Shown here: positions 35,558 through 43,506 of the stretch, one piece after another
Position numbering within the stretch: position 1 is the stretch's first letter
Layout: each line of letters opens with the position of its first letter
Virus record (IMG/VR): IMGVR_UViG_3300030380_005342
Span: 1-64,000 of that record
Source of the DNA: a virus
Length of the DNA: 64,000 bases
Direction: 5' to 3' (one strand)
Position numbers and translations under genes: made by a program
Notes under the pieces: model-generated
What the model was told of the DNA's origin: nothing
Database searches by the model: none
What the model saw: only the letters and a program-made list of their open reading frames with translations

Positions 35558-37084
35558 ATGCCTATTGAACTTTTTGGATTTTCTCTTGGACGTAGCGACA
35601 GGAGAAAAAATGTATCTACACCTGCCACTACCTTTCAGAGTGAAGTAAAAAATTCTAAGTCTTTCGTACCACCCGAAATTGATGATGCATACACCGTTGA
35701 TGCCGGTGGTGTTTTCGGAACTTATGTTGATCTTGATGGTCAACTTCGTAACGAAAATGAATACATTAAAAAATACAGAGAGATGGCTTCCCAACCAGAA
35801 CTTGAGCAGGCGATTGAGGACATTTGCAATGAGGCGATTGTTTACGATGAACAAAGATATCCAATTAATTTGAAACTTGATTTTATCGATCAACCGGAAA
35901 GTGTAAAAAACTCAATCCGAAAAGAGTTTCAAAAAATCTTAAGACTTCTTGACTTCCAAAACAGAGGCTATGAAATCTTTAGACGTTGGTACATTGATGG
36001 CAAGGGCTACTATCACATGGTTGTAGATCCTAAAAATACCAAAAAGGGTATCATAGAAATGCGTCCAATTGACGCTTCCAAAATTAAAAAGATTGCTAAG
36101 GTAGATAAAAAAACTGATCCTAAGACGGGGGCTAAAACAGTTGAATCTATCAAAGAAGTTTATGTCTTTAGAGAAAAACCTGATGATGCAAATGGTTTAG
36201 AGATTGCTCCCGAAGCAGTTGATTACTTTCCTTCAGGACTTTTTGACGCATCAAGAACGAGAGCGATCTCATATATTCACAAAGCAATCAAGCCGTTAAA
36301 TCAACTTCGAATGGTTGAGGATGCGACTGTGATTTACAGACTTGCCCGCGCACCTGAACGAAGAATCTTTTATGTTGATGTTGGTTCTTTGCCTAAAACA
36401 AAAGCGGAGCAATACGTCCGTGAACTCATGAATCGTTATCGCAACAAGTTAGTTTATGATTCGTCAACAGGCGATATCAGAGATGACAAAAAATACATGT
36501 CAATGATGGAGGACTTCTGGTTCCCCCGAAGAGAGGGTGGAAAAGGTACGCAGGTTGACACACTTCAAGGTGGTCAAAACTTGGGCGAGATGGATGATGT
36601 TTTGTATTTTGAAAAGAAACTTTATAGAGCCTTGAATGTGCCTTTGTCTAGAATTGAAACCGATACCGGGTTCAATATGGGTAGGGCATCTGAAATCAGT
36701 AGAGATGAACTTAATTTTCAAAAATTTATTGATCGTCTTCGAAACAAATTCAATGTGATGTTCTTGAATGCTCTTCGTGTTCAACTTGTTCTTACGGGTG
36801 TTATCACCGAGAAGGAGTGGTACTCGATGGTACAGGACATTCGTTTTGAGTATGTTTCCGATTCATACTTCACTGAAAGTAAAGATTACGAGATACTTCA
36901 AGAAAGACTAAATATTCTTAGTTCTATCAATGATTCTATTGGTGAGTATTACTCACGCGAGTGGGTGAGAAAAAATATTCTTCGGCAGAATGAAAAAGAG
37001 ATTAAAGAAGAAGATAGAAAAATTGCTAAAGAACGAGAAGATGGAGTTCTGCCTCCGAAGTCAGCAGAAGGAATGGGGTTCTAA
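35558..37084 (+). CDS. gp20: gp20 portal protein
   Basis: The 508 residues (T4: 524) match the gp20 portal: YIKKYREMASQPELEQAIEDICNEAI (about 68-93), RRWYIDGKGYYHM, EMRPIDASKIKKI, SYIHKAIKPLNQLRMVEDATVIYRLARAPERRIFYVDVG, and NMGRASEISRDELNFQKFI. The dodecamer forms the entry channel for DNA and starts prohead assembly. It overlaps the following gene by one base (TAATG). Confidence 0.95.
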   Translation: MPIELFGFSLGRSDRRKNVSTPATTFQSEVKNSKSFVPPEIDDAYTVDAGGVFGTYVDLDGQLRNENEYIKKYREMASQPELEQAIEDICNEAIVYDEQRYPINLKLDFIDQPESVKNSIRKEFQKILRLLDFQNRGYEIFRRWYIDGKGYYHMVVDPKNTKKGIIEMRPIDASKIKKIAKVDKKTDPKTGAKTVESIKEVYVFREKPDDANGLEIAPEAVDYFPSGLFDASRTRAISYIHKAIKPLNQLRMVEDATVIYRLARAPERRIFYVDVGSLPKTKAEQYVRELMNRYRNKLVYDSSTGDIRDDKKYMSMMEDFWFPRREGGKGTQVDTLQGGQNLGEMDDVLYFEKKLYRALNVPLSRIETDTGFNMGRASEISRDELNFQKFIDRLRNKFNVMFLNALRVQLVLTGVITEKEWYSMVQDIRFEYVSDSYFTESKDYEILQERLNILSSINDSIGEYYSREWVRKNILRQNEKEIKEEDRKIAKEREDGVLPPKSAEGMGF

Positions 37085-37782
37085 TGTCAGAGTATTCTAC
37101 TGATTCTGAGTTCAAAAAACTTTTAAATAAAAAGTTAAGCGAGCGTGCCTTGCAACTGCTGTCTGTGTATGAAGAGGCTGTTGCAAAGGGTGAAACAGAA
37201 GAAAAAGAGACTGAAGAAAAAGAAGCCGCTGAAACTGAAAAGATTAAGAGTGAGAAAGAAGAGAACAAGGCTGATATCAAAAAGAAAGAAGCAGAGATCA
37301 AGAAGGATGCAGACGATGTTGCACTTGATCCAGAGTTTCAGAAAGAATTCTTTCTTGATACCTTTAACTACAAGGGCAAAGTGATCACACTCAAAAAGGT
37401 TGGCATGGGAGCATCTGCCCCTGTTTCTGCGTATGTGGATGGTAAACGAGCCGATATTTTCCTGACACAAAAACAAGCCCTCGCAGGCATCAAAAAGATT
37501 ATTGATTTAAAGGCAGTCAAAGAACAAACAAATTTAGATTCAATTCATCCAGTCAGTATCAAAAATATTCAAGAGATCGGAACCAAAGGATCTAATCTCA
37601 AACACAGTGATGGAAATATTACATTTTTTAGTTTTGATGATGCATCTAATATTTTGGAAATGTATGAGAATCTAAATAATAGGAACAAAAAACTTTTCCA
37701 AAAAGAACTTGGTGGATCACAAAAGGCAGCCGTTGGCATGATTCACCACTTTCAAGAAATGCTTAAAAGGGATCTAGTATGA
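37084..37782 (+). CDS. Prohead-core-position protein with charged coiled coil
   Basis: The 232 residues lie where T4 has the small core proteins gp67/gp68, between portal and protease. Residues 25-80 are almost only Glu, Lys, Asp and Ala (EEKETEEKEAAETEKIKSEK and on), an extended coiled coil. The C-terminal 150 residues form a mixed domain (FNYKGKVITLKKVGMGASAPVSAYVDGKRADIFLTQKQAL; SDGNITFFSFDDASNILEMYENL). No T4 homologue is recognised by sequence. By position it is a likely scaffold/core component. It overlaps the flanking genes by 1 and 4 bases. Confidence 0.6.
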   Translation: MSEYSTDSEFKKLLNKKLSERALQLLSVYEEAVAKGETEEKETEEKEAAETEKIKSEKEENKADIKKKEAEIKKDADDVALDPEFQKEFFLDTFNYKGKVITLKKVGMGASAPVSAYVDGKRADIFLTQKQALAGIKKIIDLKAVKEQTNLDSIHPVSIKNIQEIGTKGSNLKHSDGNITFFSFDDASNILEMYENLNNRNKKLFQKELGGSQKAAVGMIHHFQEMLKRDLV

Positions 37783-39293
37783 GTAACATGAAAGAAATCA
37801 TCCAAGCCGTAGCAAAACAGCAGTTCAACGCTGCAAATGAAATGATTACACAAAAACTTTCAGAAAAAATTTCTGATGCTCTGATTACTAGAAAAGAGAC
37901 TGTTGGTCGTGAGTTTGCTGCTAGTGTTAATGAAGAAAAACGAGACTATAAAACATTCTTCAATGCTGCCATGAAGAAGTTTAATATCTCTTCCCCCGCT
38001 GATCTTAAATCAGATCAAGAAAAGAAAGAGTTTTTTGAATACATTGATAAAAACTTTAAAGGTGTTGAAGAGGAAGAGCCTGAACCCGGAGATCCCGGTT
38101 ATGTTCCCCCATATGTTCCTCAGTTGATTAGAGATCCTAGAAGACCAATCGCACCATATGAACCAACAAATCCTGTGAGTCCGAAACCCTTACCCATCGA
38201 CCCAGATAATCCTGATGTAATTCCTTACATGCCTATCCCCGGTTTCATCGAAGATCCTTTCACTGATCCAAACAATCCTGATCGAGATCCAACTAGACCT
38301 CTAAGCACTCCTCCAGTTGAAGGTGAGGCATACGGTTCGGAAGAAGAATTGATGGGAGCCTTACAAAAGTTGATGGGCGGTTCAAAAAAAAAAGAGGAAC
38401 TAAGAAAGTTCCAAACCCCCGGACAACAGGATATTGAACAAGGTAAGATGTCCTCTCCTTTTCAATTGAAAGGTTTTAAAGGAAAAGGTCAAGCAATTTT
38501 CACTGACCCCGCTGGTCCCGTAGCCCAAAATCCTGTCGAGCAACCGGGAGATGCTAATCCCTATAAGAGTGGGTCTGCTGAAGTCAGAGATCCCGCACCT
38601 AAAGGTAATCCCCAGACAGTAGGTGATATTGATGTTGAGTCAGATCGCAAGCGAGGTGAATTTGGTTTAGGCACAGGAGCGATTCCAGCACAAAGAAAGA
38701 TCGCAGGAAGCATGACCACCACTGATCTTGATCGCTCTAAGAAAGATTATGATTTAGAGGATGAAGAAGAAATGTTTGGAAGAAGACCTGTGACACCACC
38801 TGAAACACCACGCCCTATGAACCCCGGAGATATTCCTAACAGACCCATCCTCCCCGGACCCGGAAGACCTGATCTAGATCCCCCCCGTAAACCACAACCA
38901 AATCCCGGTGGTCCCAATCGACCCTTCCTTCCCGGTCCCGGTAGACCGGATATTCTTCCAGCACCAGATGATGTAAATCCTTTGCCTTCGCCAGATTTCT
39001 TTGATCCGATGGGTGATCATGATGGCGATGGAAGACCTAACTATATGGACCCGGATCACCCTTACTACAATCCGGGTGCGCCTCAAGTTTATGGTACTGA
39101 AGGGGAGGCGTATGATGATGAGGAGGAAGAGTTGGGTGCAGACGCTATCGGCTCACCAGAAGCAAGGGCAAAAAGACCAGTCGAAGATGATCCAGTATTT
39201 AAAGTTGCAAAAACTTTAGACGCGGATGATGGTCTTGAAACAGATGATCCATTTAGAACCACCATGAAACTTAAGAAAAGAAGGAGAGCGTAA
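37779..39293 (+). CDS. Proline-rich disordered protein between portal and protease genes, with EF-hand-like loop
   Basis: The 504 residues begin with a helical domain (1-95, AVAKQQFNAANEMITQKLSE), after which the protein is largely Pro/Asp/Gly-rich and should be disordered. The phrase LPGPGRPD occurs twice, each in an 'RP.LPGPGRPD' context. Near the end, D413-H-D415-G-D417-G leads to D424, the spacing of an EF-hand or thrombospondin-3 calcium loop. The last residues are basic (KLKKRRRA). Two short acidic patches read EAYGSEEELMG and EAYDDEEEELG. Position suggests a prohead core or internal protein in the gp68 slot. No homologue recognised. It ends on the first base of the gp21 ATG. Confidence 0.6.
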   Translation: MSNMKEIIQAVAKQQFNAANEMITQKLSEKISDALITRKETVGREFAASVNEEKRDYKTFFNAAMKKFNISSPADLKSDQEKKEFFEYIDKNFKGVEEEEPEPGDPGYVPPYVPQLIRDPRRPIAPYEPTNPVSPKPLPIDPDNPDVIPYMPIPGFIEDPFTDPNNPDRDPTRPLSTPPVEGEAYGSEEELMGALQKLMGGSKKKEELRKFQTPGQQDIEQGKMSSPFQLKGFKGKGQAIFTDPAGPVAQNPVEQPGDANPYKSGSAEVRDPAPKGNPQTVGDIDVESDRKRGEFGLGTGAIPAQRKIAGSMTTTDLDRSKKDYDLEDEEEMFGRRPVTPPETPRPMNPGDIPNRPILPGPGRPDLDPPRKPQPNPGGPNRPFLPGPGRPDILPAPDDVNPLPSPDFFDPMGDHDGDGRPNYMDPDHPYYNPGAPQVYGTEGEAYDDEEEELGADAIGSPEARAKRPVEDDPVFKVAKTLDADDGLETDDPFRTTMKLKKRRRA

Positions 39294-39949
39294 TGTTACT
39301 CATCACTGAACACACCGAAGATGTTAATCTAATCACCGAAGAGGTTGATGGCGAAAAACAATATCATATTGATGGTGTTTTTATGCAAGCCGAACAAAAG
39401 AATCGTAATGGTCGTGTGTATCCAAACAAGACATTGATGAATGAAGTGGCTCGATACAATAGGGAATATGTAACACCAAGTCGTGCGATGGGTGAACTCG
39501 GACACCCCGATGGTCCCCAACTTAATCTTGAAAGAGTGTCTCACTTAATTAAAGAACTTCGTATCGATGGAAATGATGTCTATGGAAAGGCAAAAATTCT
39601 TGATACTCCATATGGTAAAATTGTAAAAGATCTTATCAAAGAAGGAGTTAAGATCGGTGTCTCATCTAGAGGTATGGGTTCACTTAAACAAAACAAAAAA
39701 GGTATCAATGAAGTACAAGATGATTTTAGTCTTGCCGCTGTTGATATTGTTGCAGATCCATCTGCTCCTGATGCCTATGTTCAGGGCATCATGGAAGGCA
39801 AAGAATGGGTGTGGGAAAACGGTATTCTCACATCCCGTGAAATTGAATCTCACAAAGAAGTGATTTCCAAAACTCCAAAAAGGAACTTAGACGAGGCTAA
39901 ATTGTATTGTTTCGCTGATTTCCTCTCAAAATTACGCAAACATAAATAA
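39293..39949 (+). CDS. gp21: gp21 prohead maturation protease
   Basis: The 218 residues (T4: 212) fit the S78-type prohead protease: RNGRVYPNKTLMNEVARY (39-56), AMGELGHPDGPQLNLERVSHLI (65-86) with the catalytic His71, KIGVSSRGMGSL (120-131) with the Ser124/Ser125 nucleophile position, and DIVADPSAPDAYV (151-163). It digests scaffold and trims capsid proteins at (L/I)-x-E sites during maturation. The end carries an ATAAATA motif overlapping its stop, which may drive gp22. Confidence 0.93.
   Translation: MLLITEHTEDVNLITEEVDGEKQYHIDGVFMQAEQKNRNGRVYPNKTLMNEVARYNREYVTPSRAMGELGHPDGPQLNLERVSHLIKELRIDGNDVYGKAKILDTPYGKIVKDLIKEGVKIGVSSRGMGSLKQNKKGINEVQDDFSLAAVDIVADPSAPDAYVQGIMEGKEWVWENGILTSREIESHKEVISKTPKRNLDEAKLYCFADFLSKLRKHK
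39942..39948 (+). promoter_or_regulatory. Candidate late promoter ATAAATA before gp22
   Basis: CATAAATAAAG spans the last codons and stop of gp21, with ATAAATA 25 bases before the gp22 ATG. The RBS AAGGAGAG (39962-39969) lies between. Scaffold and capsid genes follow, which in T4 have their own late promoters. Confidence 0.45.
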
Positions 39950-39973
39950 AGAGGAACACTTAAGGAGAGTCCA

Positions 39974-41245
39974 ATGAGTCTTGATAACGCCCTTGAAACC
40001 GCAAGAAAAATTCTTGAAGAAGAAAGTTTTACCGATCCAACTAAACTCACTGCAATGCGGGCTGCCCGAAAAGCAACCGAAAAGTCTGAAAAGATGAAAA
40101 AGCATTCCAGTGGTGGGGAAGGTGAAGAAGTATCTGACGTTCCCGGCATGAAGGGATCTGAGATTAGTGCTGATGGCACAACTCCTAAAGTACCAGAACC
40201 AGTCACAGGTGGCACAGAGCCAGTTGATGATCTTTCCGACATGGAGCCAGAAGAAGAAATGTACGGCTCAGAGGAGGACATGGGAATGGGCATGATGAAA
40301 GCCATGATGAAAAAGAAAATGATGGGTGATGAAGAGGAAATGATGGATGATGATGAAGAAGAAATGATGGATGATGATGAAGAAGAAATGATGAACATGG
40401 ATGACGATAAGAAAAAGAAAATGATGATGATGCTCAAGAAAATGATGAGCGGTGGAGGAATGGGTGCAGGAATGAAAGGTATGTCCGAGGGATCTGATTA
40501 TCTTGGCAAACTTTTCTCTGGCGAAGAACTCTCAGAAGAATTCAAAGATAAAGCATCTACCATTTTCGAGGCTGCCGTTGAAATGAGAGTTGACGATATT
40601 CGTGCTGAACTTCACGAAGAGTTTGCACAAAAAGTTGAACTTCAAGTCGAGTCGATGGCAGAAAAAATGGACGATTATTTGTCTTATGTCGTTGAGAACT
40701 GGATGAAAGAAAATCAAGTTGCCATCGATACAGGTGTTCGTTCTGATGTCACTGAGTCCTTCATGATTGGATTGAAGAAACTCTTTGAAACTCACTACGT
40801 CACAATGCCAGAAGAGTCTTATGATTTGGTCGAGGGTTTAAATAATAAAGTCTTTGACCTAAACTCTCAACTGGACGAACAAATTAAGAAAAATATTTCA
40901 GTTATGAAGCAAATGACACAGGCACAAGCCGAGGCTGTGTATGAATCTCACACCAAGGGCATGACCGAAACTCAAGAGGCTCGAATGCGACAACTCGCAG
41001 AGAAGATTGATTTCGATGATGCTCAAGAATTTGCTGAAAAACTTGATATGTTAAAAGAAAACTTCTTCGGTGTTCATGAAGAAGAAGAAGTTTCAAACAG
41101 AACCCCTCTCGTTGAGGAATTTGCCATCACTGAAGAAGAGGCAGTCGAAGAAGAAAGACCAACTCTCGCTCCAACGATGGAAGCGTATACCAACGCACTC
41201 TCTCGCTCTGCGAAGATCGAAAGAAATAATACCTACTCTAAGTAA
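39974..41245 (+). CDS. gp22: gp22 prohead scaffold (core) protein
   Basis: The 423 residues (T4: 269) lie between the protease and major capsid genes. The second half is a long charged helical region (ELSEEFKDKASTIFEAAVEMRVDDIRAELHEEFAQKVELQVESMAEKMDDYLSYVVENWMKENQ and on), the gp22 pattern, with many L-x-E sites for gp21. The first half is unusual: residues 96-160 are strings of Met, Asp, Glu and Lys, encoded in part by a 24-base tandem repeat. The scaffold shapes the prohead and is degraded to small peptides. RBS AAGGAGAG is well placed. Confidence 0.9.
   Translation: MSLDNALETARKILEEESFTDPTKLTAMRAARKATEKSEKMKKHSSGGEGEEVSDVPGMKGSEISADGTTPKVPEPVTGGTEPVDDLSDMEPEEEMYGSEEDMGMGMMKAMMKKKMMGDEEEMMDDDEEEMMDDDEEEMMNMDDDKKKKMMMMLKKMMSGGGMGAGMKGMSEGSDYLGKLFSGEELSEEFKDKASTIFEAAVEMRVDDIRAELHEEFAQKVELQVESMAEKMDDYLSYVVENWMKENQVAIDTGVRSDVTESFMIGLKKLFETHYVTMPEESYDLVEGLNNKVFDLNSQLDEQIKKNISVMKQMTQAQAEAVYESHTKGMTETQEARMRQLAEKIDFDDAQEFAEKLDMLKENFFGVHEEEEVSNRTPLVEEFAITEEEAVEEERPTLAPTMEAYTNALSRSAKIERNNTYSK
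40328..40393 (+). repeat. 24-base tandem repeat inside gp22, almost three copies
   Basis: Units at 40328-40351, 40352-40375 and 40376-40393 (partial) follow GATGAAGARGAAATGATGGATGAT-type order with one base difference between the first two. Each encodes DEEEMMDD. Being a multiple of three, copy changes keep the frame, so the Met/Asp/Glu segment can grow or shrink by replication slippage. Confidence 0.85.
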
Positions 41246-41268
41246 GACTACCGAAAGGAAATTCAATA

Positions 41269-42711
41269 ATGTCTACTGAAACTCCATTAGTCGAAGGTCT
41301 GCGTCAGAAGTGGCAACCCGTCATCGAACATGCTGATCTTCCAGATATCCAAGACAGTTATCGCAAGAATGTTACTGCGATTCTGCTTGAAAACCAAGAA
41401 AAGGCTCTCCGCGAAGAAGCAAACGTTTCTGGCGTTGATGCCGTTTTCTCCGATACATCCGGTAACTTTAATAGTGTTTCCGGCTTCAACCCTGTTCTGA
41501 TCTCACTCGTTCGTAGATCTATGCCTAACTTGATCGCCTATGATGTCTGTGGTGTCCAGCCTATGTCTGGTCCTACAGGTCTGATCTTTGCGATGAAGGC
41601 TAAGTTCACCGCCCAAGGCTCTGCTGAAGCACTCTTCAATGAAGCCCCAACTGGATTCGGTGCTACCGTTGGTGGAGCCGCTGGTGCTACACAATCTGGT
41701 GCTGGATTCCCATCTTTCGGTGGAACTGGTGACCCTCTCGGTAACGTGTCTAGATCTGGTTCTACCACAGGTTACTCTGCTGGTCTTGGTTCTACGTCAG
41801 CCACCATTGACGTTGATCCCGGTGCGCCCACTTCATTCTTTGAAGGTAGCAATACCTTCGGTGAAATGGCTTTCTCAATCGACCGTCAATCGGTTGTTGC
41901 GAAAACTCGTGCATTGAAAGCAGAATACACCTCTGAGTTGGCTCAGGATCTTAAGGCTGTTCATGGTCTGGATGCTGAAACAGAATTGGCTAACATTCTC
42001 TCGGCTGAAATCCTTGCTGAAATCAACCGTGAAGTTATCCGCTCCATCTATCGTGGTGCAAAACTCGGCTGTCAGCAACGCGACCTTACTTTCAAGAGTA
42101 GTGGTGCAACAGTTCCTATCGCTGGCGATGCTGTCAATGGCGGTGGTGTCTATGATGTCCAACTCGACTCCGATGGTCGTTGGAGTGCTGAGAAGTTCCG
42201 TGGTCTGATGTTCCAAATCGACCGCGAAGCCAACGTGATTGCTAAAGAAACTCGTAGAGGAAAAGGTAACTTTATTATCTGCACCTCTGACGTTGCTTCG
42301 GCTCTCGCCATGTCTGGTTTCTTGAACTTGACCCCAACACCTAATGTCGATCTTGAAGTCGATGATACTGGCAACACCTTCGCAGGTACGTTGAACGGTA
42401 AGATTAAGGTCTACATTGACCCATACTCCGTGTCTGGTGCTGATTACATCACCGTTGGATATAGAGGCACAAGCCCCTATGACGCTGGTATGTTCTACTG
42501 CCCATACGTTCCTCTGCAAATGGTCAGAGCAGTCAACGAAACCAACTTCCAACCGAAGATTGGCTTCAAGACCCGTTACGGTATGGTAAACAACCCATAC
42601 GTTTCGGATGGCTCTAACTTGTCAGATCCGTTGGCTGCTGCTGCGGCTCGACAGAACCAATACTACCGTATCTTCCGTGTTCTTAACCTTCACGGTAATG
42701 GTACTCCCTAA
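41269..42711 (+). CDS. gp23: gp23 major capsid protein
   Basis: The 480 residues (T4: 521) are recognisable as gp23: LVEGLRQKWQPVIEHADLPDI, VSGFNPVLISLVRRSMPNLIAYDVCGVQPMSGPTGLIFAMKA (69-110), EMAFSIDRQSVVAKTRALKAEYTSELAQDLKAVHGLDAE, and IGFKTRYGMVNNPYV. A gp21 cleavage site of the (L/I)-x-E type is present at L47-R-E followed by E-A, where mature gp23 would begin. It is the most abundant virion protein, and its codon choice is notably uniform and GC-richer than neighbours. The gene is followed by a strong hairpin that ends the head operon. Confidence 0.97.
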   Translation: MSTETPLVEGLRQKWQPVIEHADLPDIQDSYRKNVTAILLENQEKALREEANVSGVDAVFSDTSGNFNSVSGFNPVLISLVRRSMPNLIAYDVCGVQPMSGPTGLIFAMKAKFTAQGSAEALFNEAPTGFGATVGGAAGATQSGAGFPSFGGTGDPLGNVSRSGSTTGYSAGLGSTSATIDVDPGAPTSFFEGSNTFGEMAFSIDRQSVVAKTRALKAEYTSELAQDLKAVHGLDAETELANILSAEILAEINREVIRSIYRGAKLGCQQRDLTFKSSGATVPIAGDAVNGGGVYDVQLDSDGRWSAEKFRGLMFQIDREANVIAKETRRGKGNFIICTSDVASALAMSGFLNLTPTPNVDLEVDDTGNTFAGTLNGKIKVYIDPYSVSGADYITVGYRGTSPYDAGMFYCPYVPLQMVRAVNETNFQPKIGFKTRYGMVNNPYVSDGSNLSDPLAAAAARQNQYYRIFRVLNLHGNGTP

Positions 42712-42734
42712 GACTTAGAGTAGTTTATGACGGG

Positions 42735-42760
42735 ACAAGGGGGGCGAAAGCCCCCCTTGT
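42735..42760 (+). terminator. Strong hairpin after gp23
   Basis: A perfect 11-bp stem (ACAAGGGGGGC pairs with GCCCCCCTTGT) is closed by a GAAA tetraloop. It starts 24 bases after the gp23 stop. The tract after it (TCATTACC) is poor in T, so it may work as a weak terminator, as a 3' stabiliser of the capsid mRNA, or both. The stem is nearly palindromic and could act on either strand, but no minus-strand gene ends here. Confidence 0.85.
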
Positions 42761-42779
42761 TCATTACCTACATAATTGT

Positions 42780-43436
42780 ATGAGCGAATTTGATCAAAAT
42801 CCTTTTTTAGATTTTAAGCAACAGTTTGATTTTTCTGGGGTTACATCAGAGTCCATCTTCACGAAAGGCTTTAACCTTCCGGGTGTGACCTTTGGTGCAG
42901 AGACATCAAATCCAAACAGCAATCCTAGAAAACAACCAACAAATGTAAACTATCTTTATCAAACTTTTTTCAGATTTAGCATTCAAGGTTTTGATAAATT
43001 TAATTACTTTTGTCAGGCGGTGACACTTCCCGGCTTTGGTCCCGGTGATGCAGTAACACAAGCCACACGATTCTCAAATTTAAAAATACCTACCACAAAA
43101 GTAACCTTTGATAATCTCGATGTTACCTTTTTGGTTGATGAAGATATGGCGAATTGGAGAGAGATACAAAACTGGATGAAAACAATTTACTTGATTGAAG
43201 ACCACAAAGGTCTTGAAAAGGAGTTTTCAAATCAGATTCGTGATGGTGAGTTGATTATTTTAAATAGTGCAATGAAAGCAAACCTTCATATTAAATTTAA
43301 AAATATCTTTCCTGTTTCTTTGTCTGGTCTTGAGTTTGATTCGAGTGTGAGTGATCTGACACCATTTACCGCCACTGCTTCCTTCGCGTTTGACACCTAT
43401 GACTTCGTAGATCCTGAATCTGGATTTTCTCTGTGA
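42780..43436 (+). CDS. Tail-tube-fold protein downstream of gp23 (tail completion/gp3 slot)
   Basis: The 218 residues carry the tube fold pattern: FFRFSIQGFDKFNYFCQAVTLPGF (63-86) corresponds to the gp19 'F.C.a..lP' strand, KVTFDNLDVTFLVDEDMANWREIQNWMKTI to the 'W.i.v..D......f..W' stretch, and FPVSLSGLEFDSS...FTATASFAFDTYDFV to the end of gp19. In T4-like marine phages, the gene after gp23 is usually annotated as gp3, a tail-completion protein. The sequence itself shows only a gp19/gp54-type relative. It could be a second tube, an initiator or a terminator. It follows the gp23 hairpin and precedes a sigma70-like promoter. Confidence 0.6.
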   Translation: MSEFDQNPFLDFKQQFDFSGVTSESIFTKGFNLPGVTFGAETSNPNSNPRKQPTNVNYLYQTFFRFSIQGFDKFNYFCQAVTLPGFGPGDAVTQATRFSNLKIPTTKVTFDNLDVTFLVDEDMANWREIQNWMKTIYLIEDHKGLEKEFSNQIRDGELIILNSAMKANLHIKFKNIFPVSLSGLEFDSSVSDLTPFTATASFAFDTYDFVDPESGFSL

Positions 43437-43443
43437 TTCCCTA

Positions 43444-43482
43444 TTGACACGACCTCTTTGCCCATTATAATCCGAGTGTCAA
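43444..43482 (+). promoter_or_regulatory. Consensus sigma70-type promoter within an inverted repeat, before uvsY
   Basis: TTGACA (43444-43449) and TATAAT (43466-43471) both match the bacterial consensus fully, with a 16-base spacer. It lies 7 bases after the end of the tube-fold gene and 36 bases before the uvsY start. The first box belongs to an inverted repeat: TTGACAC at 43444-43450 and GTGTCAA at 43476-43482, the second arm covering the expected transcription start. It should drive the recombination and late-sigma genes early with unmodified host polymerase. The repeat could be an operator or form a hairpin in the leader. Confidence 0.88.
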
Positions 43483-43506
43483 CGAGAAAAAGGGTAATAA
43501 GATTAC

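Noticed and set aside
40328-40393. Short tandem repeat considered as a CRISPR-like array or origin iterons
   Set aside because: Units are adjacent without spacers, keep the gp22 frame and encode a repeated peptide, so a coding repeat explains them.
39850-40437. Minus-strand Ser/Ile/Phe-rich frame opposite gp21/gp22
   Set aside because: Its low-complexity sequence is only the complement of the Met/Asp/Glu repeat in gp22.
41875-42552. Minus-strand open frame (225 codons) opposite gp23
   Set aside because: Antisense to the major capsid gene, odd His/Ser/Val composition, no family pattern, no promoter or RBS.
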